Origin: Sabellastarte sp. h YS-2021
Taxonomy: Eukaryota > Annelida > Polychaeta > Sabellida > Sabellidae
NCBI GenBank assembly: GCA_964017235.1
Contig: OZ024934.1
Location: forward strand, 87,882,706-87,946,705
Length of the DNA: 64,000 nucleotides
Direction: 5' to 3'
In this document: positions 1 through 9,700 of the stretch, one piece after another
Layout of the letters: each line of letters begins with the position of its first letter
Numbering within the stretch: position 1 is the stretch's first letter
Made by a program: the position numbers and the translations under genes
The notes under the pieces: model-generated
What the model was told of the DNA's origin: nothing
Database searches by the model: none
Seen by the model: only the letters and a program-made list of their open reading frames with translations

Positions 1-1737
1 TAAAGTGTTTTAATACTTTGGAGTTTGTAAATATCCTAAGATAACATATAACAAATGGGGTATAAATGTTTAACATGATGGTTAGCAAAGTATTGTGACT
101 GGTTTGACTTCTTCTTTGTTCTTTATGTGTGTTTACACACATGTAAACACACAGGCCCTGAATAACTACAGACAGCACAAATTTCCCATTAGTAGAGACA
201 AACTCACGAGTTCTTGAACATCACCTCACAACATTCCAGAGACGAGAATGCAGCATAATAAATGCAGAAGTCAGAGACCCCTAGCCAATCATATCTTGTC
301 ACCTGTGGGATATCCTCATCAGGGGGGCAGCTTGATATGCCATTGTACGTATCTGTGTATTGTTGTGGACAAATCGACTGTGTGTATCAACCACAGTAAA
401 AAGTAATAAAACACAAATTCCACCTGATTTTGAATAACTATTGTAAAAAAACAAATATTCACAAAGCCTCCCCAAAGCTCAGACAAAAGCCTTGTTCTTC
501 AAATTCCATTGCATTTGGGGGATTAGATTCATTGCATTTTGTTGAGATATATTGCGTGTAAATCGGGTTTGTAACACTTAGCCAAGTTGGCCAATTATTG
601 CTCATGGGTAAGATCAATCCTCTGTCATATGTTTTTGCTCATTAACAAACAAAAATGTATTTTTTAATAAAAATATTATTTTTAATAAATAATGTTGACA
701 AATTTGCATTACTAATAATCCCTAGTGGATGTGATCTAAAACAAATATTTCCGCTTATGCAGTTAAGATACAAATAATCATACCGAGACAAAAAAAAAAA
801 AAATGCTGCCTCCGATAAAACTCATGTTCTAGAAAATAAAGCTGCAGATTTGAGCCTAAACAAAAGACTTGTTTGAGAAAGTACCAGCTAAACCCGGATC
901 CCATGGACTCATGTCTAAGTGTCAGCAGAAATCAATCGAGCGCACCGTGTTGTGTGAGATAAAAAGAAAAACGTCCATTGGTAAACATTGATCTAAAATG
1001 AAAATACTCTGGTGGCGACCAAGATATCAACACACGGGTCAAAACTGAAAATGAAAATAAATATTGTTTGCCATAAATAGAGCCAATATATGAAGGCTTG
1101 GTTTTAGGTTCTTGATTAAAAAATCCTTACCAAACACCCACACAAAGACATTGTATTCACACAGCACTCGTGAATGATAGTGGGGAGTGGGGGACTGGTA
1201 GTAATTCAAAAGTATCAAATTATAGGAGAATTATTACTTTGAACATGTGCTTTTTTTGAAAAAAAATAGGACCATGTTGTCTTTAATCAGGATTTATTCT
1301 TTTTTATTGGTGTGAGCTTGCCCTGTGAATTTTGAATATGTCCAACTAACGAGTAAATATGGTTGTATTTTGCATAGATTTGGCCCTATAATTTTTACTT
1401 CTAGGAATATCCTTACCACATTTTGTCTAGGACCATACAGAAAGATAATAGAGTCTGCACGGTCTGTCAAAAGTCGGGTTCGTTTTGAATCAGGGAACCA
1501 ACAGGGACATCCTCCTGCCATAGCGCATTGCGGAAATGGGGAATAAAACTTTTATCTCATAATTAAACATTCTGGTATGATTCTACACTGACTGATGTAT
1601 TCCAGGTCAAATAGTGTGACTTTCAGATCCTAATAATAAGAATGTATAAATGTGGATTTCTTGACTTGTGGCAAATTCTTAACACATGTCTGATTTTAGT
1701 GACCACATTCCAACTAACTTTTTATAGGAGCCACCTG
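1..1737. other. No gene recognised
   Basis: This AT-rich stretch contains only short, unconvincing open frames. I see no splice-bounded exon that could be the first exon of the CAP gene downstream, although a short untranslated or coding first exon could hide here. A 13-base A run lies near 791. Confidence 0.5.
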
Positions 1738-1826
1738 TGACGAGTTTCACAGAGTATGACGAATTTCACATACTGTGATGAATTTCACATATGGCGACGA
1801 ATTTCAAATACTGTGATGAATTTCCA
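1738..1826. repeat. Short minisatellite, 19-20 bp unit
   Basis: About four and a half imperfect copies of a unit like TGTGATGAATTTCACATAC stand in tandem. The core GAAATTC/GAATTTC element recurs with period 19-20, and the copies differ at a few positions. Confidence 0.8.
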
Positions 1827-2632
1827 GTTTCATAACCAAAATTTATAAAATTTCTTATTGAAAAAATATTGTTCTATAGCTACGTCATACTTTCATCTCA
1901 TGCTAAACCAAAGGTCTGGTCGGTATACACATTAATTTCGGGTAATTTAATTAAGGGTAGACATTTTCCCCAGTAGTTTCTGATATAACACAGCAAAGCT
2001 TTGGCAATGATTGCCTTCGAACAATTCTTTGTATTGAAGAACAGATTCATACAAAAGAATTGAAACCATCTTTTCCAAAAAGTTTCTTTCCTCTTTTAAT
2101 GAAAGTCTGTCATTTTTGAACAAAAACATCAATAAGGGTTTCACATGTCATTTTATTTCTGTAGACTTGTAACTGTTTTATTTTAAGTGTGATAAAACAT
2201 GAGATTACAGACAGCAAAGTGATAGGTGAAGAGGGTAGATTTTAATTTTTGAACTCTCAAGATGGTACCTGAATCTGCAAAAATGGGTTGCAAAACTTTA
2301 CAAATGCCAATACAATCGTAACCACAGAGCTAAGACCAAAATAATGGCTTTACAAATGTTAATATAGACTTTAAGATTGAGTTCCTACATGTAAAATAAG
2401 ACGGCCAATGAAAGTTTATGAAAATTCATACAGTTTGAATGGATAGGGAAGGCAACCAATTTGGTGTTACCACATTCAAACTGAATGCCCTGAACATTAA
2501 GATTGTGGTTTACAAACCTCAATCATGAAAAGATCAACTTTCTGAATGCTTCCTGAATACTTCTGAAAAGAAATTTTTAGGACAGTATTCTTTTCGGGGA
2601 GGACCATGATTGGTAAAGTGGAAGAGTGGTCT
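1827..2632. other. No gene recognised
   Basis: This is AT-rich sequence between the minisatellite and the MITE. The 65-codon antisense frame near 1947-2144 has no recognisable domain or splice context. Confidence 0.5.
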
Positions 2633-3672
2633 TATACCCCTTTCACACTGCAGGCAGTATCACCCTCGGTAATCCGCGTTTGGAGAAAATTCCCTGTTCT
2701 TGGATCACCGTTTGAAGTCCATATGTGACCTTGCGAGTCAGTGGTAAACTGTCCATTACCTAGTGCGTCCTACTGAAGTTTTGAGATATTTGAAGTGATT
2801 TCGGTACCATGAACATGCACAGATTATTTCACGCATGTGTGTATGAATTTCTTACTATGGTAACCGAAGGTGTGGTCCACGGTGTACATAAGGTTGTAAT
2901 TTGGTAGTCTTTCGGTGTAACACAGAGACATAAGGTGAGTTACGGTGTGCAAGCTAAACAAATATTGTCATGTTACACCCTTCCTGCACAAACTACACTG
3001 GCTTCCCATTCATTACCGTATATTGTTCAAATATAATCTCCTCACTTATAAAGCAATACATTTCAGCCAACCTCCATATCTCTCCGCTCTAATTAGGGGG
3101 AGTGATCTAACACGGGGCAATCGCCTATCAATTTCCTCATCTAAACCAAATAAACGCTCAGGGCTACGCAGTTTCATAGCAGGGGCTCCCACAGAGTGGA
3201 ACAAGCTTCCTCAAGCCATTAGAACCATAGAAAGCATTTCTGGTTTCAGAAAACAGTTGAAACCATACCTTTTTAGATTGGCTTATCCTCCACCATAGCC
3301 TATCTCCCCTATCGGATGCTAATATGGAAACGGACCTTTTTTCTGGAACTGGACTATCCCTTTTTGCACATCAGCGCCTTAGAGGATGTTTACATCAATT
3401 TCGGCGCTATATAAGTGTTTCTTACTTACTTACTTAAGTTATTGGTCATTTTGCTGAACGTGAGTTAAGATTAATGGATTTTGCCTATTGGTGACCAACG
3501 TTTGTAGTACTGTCATTTTACTGTTATTGATGGTTAAAAAACTGTGTCCAATCCTTGGCCCTCCGCCTGTAGTGTGAACAACTCGGACAAAATGGAGCAA
3601 CCTAGGGGCAGTTCTGCCGCCAAGAAAAATTTCCAAAAGGTGGGCGACCGCCTGTAGTGTGAATGGGTCATA
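2633..3672. mobile_element. MITE family 1, copy A, interrupted by a LINE fragment
   Basis: The element begins TTATACCCCTTTCACACTGC and ends with the near reverse complement (CCTGTAGTGTGAATGGGTCA). Its body is homologous, in opposite orientation, to 30508-31040, which lacks the LINE insert. Without the insert it is about 540 bp. It has terminal inverted repeats of about 27 bp and no coding capacity, so it is a non-autonomous DNA transposon. The superfamily cannot be set from the sequence because no clear target duplication is seen. It lies just upstream of the first visible CAP exon. Confidence 0.8.
2942..3435 (+). mobile_element. 5'-truncated LINE 3' end (L2/CR1-like)
   Basis: This fragment nearly matches the 3' end of the LINE at 50755-51240. 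It includes the C-terminal coding segment (…LHWLPIHYRILFKY…, then WNKLPQAIRT…SGFRKQLKPYLFRL and a stop), the short 3' UTR with GCGCC..AGAGGATG, and a terminal (CTTA)n tail. It is a classic 5'-truncated insertion, placed inside MITE copy A and therefore younger than that MITE. The pieces of MITE on either side line up with the uninterrupted copy B. Confidence 0.9.
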
Positions 3673-3718
3673 ATCGCTATAAAGGTTCAATTAAGATTAG
3701 ATTCTAATTACATTTCAG

Positions 3719-3787
3719 GCACCAAGCCATCATGTTAGTGAAAAGGGACATTCTAAATTAACCGATGGAAGTAAGGGAAAAAATCTG
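3719..3787 (+). CDS. CAP gene, upstream linker exon (probable)
   Basis: This is a 69-bp open segment between an ATTTCAG acceptor and a GTGAGT donor. It is phase 0 at its 3' end and so continues directly into the next exon. It encodes a hydrophilic, Lys/Ser/Gly-rich stretch ([20 protein letters not shown]…). There is no in-frame ATG, so a further 5' exon must exist if this exon is used. The evidence is splice geometry and frame only, because the linker has no family signature. Confidence 0.55.
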
Positions 3788-6700
3788 GTGAGTATTAACT
3801 ATTATCAGTTTTATCTGGCATATTTTCAATAGCAAAATCACAGAAGGGGTTACCTCAAACTTTTTCCATAAGGTACTCCTGATAAACCTACATTTGTAAA
3901 TCTGACTTGTAGCTTTGAGAGCATGTCACATTTTTCGGGAAGTGTACATCATTTCTGCTTGGGTCCTGCAAGGCCTAAGAATATATTTTAAAACATGGTC
4001 ATAGCATCACTCTGTAATGGAAAAATTGAGACTGGCTCTTTACCTTAAAGTCAGTTAAATAATGTGTAGCATTATCTGAACAATGTGCAACATCATTTGA
4101 ATAATCTACAGTATCATTTGAATAATGTCTAGTACCATCGGAATAATGTACAACATCATTTGAACAATGTACAGTACCATTTGAATAATGTACAACACCA
4201 TTTGAATAATGTACAGCACCATTTGTACAATGTACACCATTGGAACAATGTACAGCACCATCTGTATAATGTACAACATCATTTGAACAATGTCCAGTAT
4301 CATTTGAATAATGGACATCATTCTCCGAATAATGTGCATCATTTGACCAATTTGCTGTAACATTTTGAATGGGATAAATACTATAGAGAATCTTTTGAAC
4401 TATGTGTCAAATGAAGAATGTATATTATATTCTTTATCAGGGCGCCTCAGCAACTGCTGGTGAGACTCCAGCCAACATGAGGGGGTTCATTGATGACGTG
4501 GTGAAAGCTCACAATGCCTACAGGAAGAAGCATGGGAAGGTAGTGCACCATGACCTAATTTTGATAACACTTTAATTTGGTACAAAGCAGAAGAAAGTTG
4601 TAATTATATAATGTATTTCTTTGCTGTAATTAAGTAGGCTCACTAGTTTGTGAACATGATATACAGGATCAATATTATCTGTCGGTTAGTCGAGCAAATA
4701 GAGTGATAGACTGTTGCATTAGACTCGAGGATAAGTCTTCATTGTGATGAGGCAAAGGTCAAAAATTGGGTTTTACATCCTGTTCAACAGCCACTTGTGA
4801 GGGGGCATCTACTCCCCCACATTTGATAAGTGCCAGTGCTATGTTGGGCTTCTCTCTAGCCGATGGATGATAGTTTCTGACTTTTTGTTTATTTCTATGT
4901 TTTTAGTAACCAGAAGGTATTGAGCTTGAGTACCAAGTAGAGGCACAGTCATTTTTAAGCACAAGCTCTAGCAAAGCTTGCGCTTCTAGAGATCACTTTT
5001 TTCATTTTTCTTTTGTCTTGGGACTTTCATGAATTGTGGTGTAGCATGAGTATCTGTCTCTTTAGTGAAGTTAAGCAGCAATGGGCTACGGTAGTACTGG
5101 GATGGTTGACAGCTTCAATATGCTAGTCTTGTTTCTGATGCCTTTATGGCTTGTGCTAGTAGACCAAAACTCCTTTTTTTACAAAATACATCTTTTGTTC
5201 TTAGGTGGGTGATGTGAAGAATAACTTAGAGTTGAACAAAATTGCCCAAAAGTGGGCAAACAATCTGGCAGCCAAGGATATGTTCCAACACAGCCAGGAT
5301 AGTTACAAGGGCGATAAATTGGGTGAAAATATTGCCTACAAACGGGGCACTGGGGGAGTGGACTATACAGGTAATAGTGAGATGTGAATGGTAAACTGGT
5401 ATTACTTATTTATTGATGTAGAAATAATGAATATAGCAACACTGGGAGAGTGGACTATACAGGTAATAGTAATGTGTGAATGGTAAGCTGGTATATCATA
5501 TTTATTGTGCTAAAAATCATGAAAACAGCAAGAAATACTTGACTATGTCGTAAAAAGATCAATATTTTGTATTTATGGATGGCTGGTGTTTCACCCGAAT
5601 AACCCCCCTCCAAAAAGATCTTAAAGTTCGGCTTAATATCTCACATTTATGCTTTTATATATGAGGGTTTCATATCTGAACATCTTGAGAAAAACTTATC
5701 AGGTTTCAAAAAATGGCTCATGTATATTTGTAGTTAGTTTTACTTTTATTTATTGAAAAGGGTTTAAAATATCAGATTTAATCGATCTGATATATCAGAA
5801 ATATCAGAAAACATCTTGGTTTTGTTTCCTTGATAAAAGTCACTTCAACCATGTATAGGTTAATGACCAAGTGAGTGTCCAATATTTAAAAATAATGGAC
5901 TCTTTACGAGGGATCAAGTCAACAGTCCATTATCTTTAAATATTGGATACTTACGGGCCATTTAACTTATTTTAACTACACCCATTCTTTAATTTGTAAT
6001 TTTAAAGATGTTGCTTAACATCCTTACTTTTCATTCTTATAACTTGAAAGAATGTAACACTTACGGCACATTTTCAAATCTGTGACATCTGTCACTTTCC
6101 TTATGTCTTGATCAGGCACTGCTGTGGTGTCTATATTTGACCATCATTTCGTTACATTCATTCAAGTCAAACCCATGTTAATAATGACATCACAAGTTAA
6201 AATTAGTACATATAAACAAGCTCACCTATTTATAACCACTTTAGCGTCTTATTTGTTGTGCCCTGCTTCACTGGACAAATGATCAGAAATGATCTCCCCA
6301 TTTGGTACGTGTAAATATATACCATTGCCATTGAACTGCTATTCTACATTTGTGAGTCATTTGTAAAGCCCAACTGATTTAAAACACAGTGGTCTGCTAT
6401 GGTTGATCCTGTTGAAAATGAGTGAGAAGACTAAGAAACCATGTTATTTACCACAAGCGAACTGCAAGTCACAAGTCAAAAAATAGTCATACAACACGTG
6501 ACCGCTGTGATTGGTTTCTCTACCTTCACAAGTGAAAAGATAAGTCATCCAAAATCAACAATTCTGCACACTCAATACAATAAGATGCAAACTTGCAACA
6601 ATGGAACAGGAGTATTACACAACTCCATGCAAGGCCAGACACTCCATATACTTGATAAAACCTTCCTGAAGCTTAAAACTCACCAGACTTGCGTGTGCAT

Positions 6701-9700
6701 ATATGCAAGAAAAGCTTTCAACTTCAATTACAGTACTTGAAGTACTTACAGTTGCATATGAAAGCTGCAGAGGACCTTTCTACGCATACGCAATGCGTAC
6801 AAAATTGATTTCCAGACAACCTTAATAATACTGACAACTGGGAATCAATATCAAAACATAAAATAAACAATATAAATCTACGCAGGATCAAAACAGGTGA
6901 GTTTATACTGAACGCGTATTCATACGCAAGTCTATAGAGAGTTTAAGATACACGTTTTGGAAATTATGTGTACTGCAAAATCTATAAGTATACGTAGACG
7001 TTCCCGTATATCATTTTTGGTTTAAGATACAAGTACTACGTGATGTCATGCTCCCCTCCCCATTTGGTTATTTATGCTTGGAAATGGAGTGAATTTCACT
7101 GCAAGGAATGTATGGTAGAGGGATGGACTGATTTTTACTTCATCATGTATTGTGATTCAATTAATGTAATATGTAAACTTTCTCAACAGTTGCTGTGCTT
7201 GTAAAATAAAATAATAAAGATTAAATACATAAATGGCCGATGTATACATAAACTATTTAATTTCAAGTTTTGTTTTTTCTTAAACTTACCACAAAGGTAA
7301 ATACAATATAGCATGATAAGGAATAGTCCGTCCCTAATCTGTTGCATATGGCAAAAGCTACAGGCTTTTTAAAAACAGTGTTATCAAGTGTATTTTATGT
7401 CTAAAACTACATTTTAGCAACATAAATATAATGTAAGATACTTGAATATATTATTGCTTAACAGTTGATTATAGAAAATGAAGATTTAATAGTATAAAGT
7501 TGAGATAAACCCTCACGTTTTGTTTTTACTTGTAGAACTAGTTTTTCACGTTGTGAACTTGTAGCTTGACCTACGGAGTTTGATAAAAACGCCAAAGATG
7601 ACGTCATACGTTCTCTTTGCAGTACACGTCGCGACGTGTACTTGTATCTTAAACTCTCTTATGTACGCATACGTGTACGCATACAAGTCTGGTGAGTTTC
7701 AACCATAACTCTGCCAATTTGGGTTCCATCAGGGTACAAATTACAACAACAGAATCTCCCAGCTTTCACACCTTATTTTGTTGATTACTCAATACCTGTA
7801 TGGTCAAAGATCTACATTTGTCCTTTGGCCAAAGAATATGGAATAGTGTCTCATGTACCTTCAGTTTTTAAAACTTTTTTTTGCAAAACAACATTATGAC
7901 AACAGTTGTCACATGTTTTTCAATCTACAAAAGGCATTTGTCACTATGCCTAAATACACCCCATCAACTCAGCACCTCTGGTGATGGACATCATCAGCAA
8001 GTCACAATAGGCATTCACACATTATCAAGGGAATTGCTTCTTTATTTTTACCCTAAAGACGTTTTTTTAGAGAACAACAAAAAGGAAAAAGAGCATTCCT
8101 AATCAGATTCTCAATGATATTGTCATATAAATTCTAATTCTAACTGAACTATTAAATTGCTTAATCTCCCCTTAACAAAAATGGACTCTAAGGCGCAACA
8201 GCACAAGACAATCAACGAAAGTCAGTATCTGGGGACAGAAAAGAGGTAGAGCAACACAGAGAACACTAGGAGATGATTAAGGCTAAGATGGGTATAGCTT
8301 GGTGTACAGGTAGGTTTTAAGCTGCTTTCTGAAAGAGGCAAGGGAGGGAACCCACGAATCTCATTGGGCAGAGTACCACAAACAGTGGGAGCATGGAAAG
8401 CAAAACTATAACCAAACTGTTTGACAGACTTATGAGTAGAAGGATAGAACTTTTGAATAACAAGTAAATTTCCGCCACTTTGACCGTGCTTGTACTGTAA
8501 GCACTACTATCAGAAGAAAGATATGGAGCAAAATACTTATGAAAACCAGTGTGAAGAAACTTAAAAACAAGTGTGATTCTCAACAGTGAATAGTGTTCAA
8601 CAAGAAGCCAATGTAATTTCTTAATTCCAGGAGTTATACTGGTGTATCTACACATGTCTGAGACAATTCTTGCTGCACAAATTTGGATGAATTGCGATTT
8701 ACGTAGATTAAACTTGGAGAGACTTCTGAAAAGCGAATTATAATAATCCAACTGACTACTAACAAAAGCATTAGCCACAAGTACAGACACATCACAAGGC
8801 CACTGCCTCAGCGGCTATTTCCCACCTTAGAATCAGTAATAATGGACAACGAAAGGAGATCTAAGGCCTTTGTAGTCAGATAACCCCACTTGACATTGAA
8901 GAAGGGGCCAAAGGTAAAAGTCAGCAATTGGAAAAGAGTCTCAGGCCTTGACTTCCTTTAAGTTGTTTTCTAGCCATGTACCTTTTGTGCAAATTTGACT
9001 TCCTTTAAGTTGATTTCTAGCCATATATCTTTTGAGGCAAATTTAATTAACCTAGCTGCAATATTTCAAGTTTGAGAGCATCTTAATGATTTTGAAATAA
9101 TTGGCTACGGCGACCAATTAAAACTTATCAGTTACCACATAGAAACATGGACCTGTTTCACAAAGGGCCTTAGATTAAATCACTCTTAGGCTTAGTTGTG
9201 GACTTTCACAAAGAGTGACTTAGCTAAAAACCAAACTTAGACTGATGCATCAAATAACCGCAATGGTTAACTGTATCATGTGACCCTTTAATTCTAATAA
9301 CAATTTTCTACTGTTGACAAATATCCTTCGTTTGACACATTTTATCTTTGAATTATCCTGTTTCGCTATGAAAATCTTGGAACCCCATAAACATTTCCAA
9401 AGACTAATTTAGAGGGTGTTCTATATATTTATACTTTATTGCCATCCATTTCAAATTTTGAAGTCGAGAAAAATATTGTAGCGCCCATATTTAAGTCATT
9501 GTTTACAAAAGATAGGCTCATTGCCAGGCTGACTTGACTTCGATCCCAAGACTTAGCCAAAGCTTACACCTAACTGCCATGTAAAATCTGCTTAATCTAA
9601 GACCACAGACTAATCCGAGGTCTTAGACAAAAGTGTTAACTTTATATCTACATCTGGACTAAGTCCTTTTGTGAAACCAGTCCCAGGCTTATCCCACACA

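Noticed and set aside
4106-4363. 66- and 85-codon frames on both strands
   Set aside because: They are translations of the 21-bp minisatellite inside the CAP intron.
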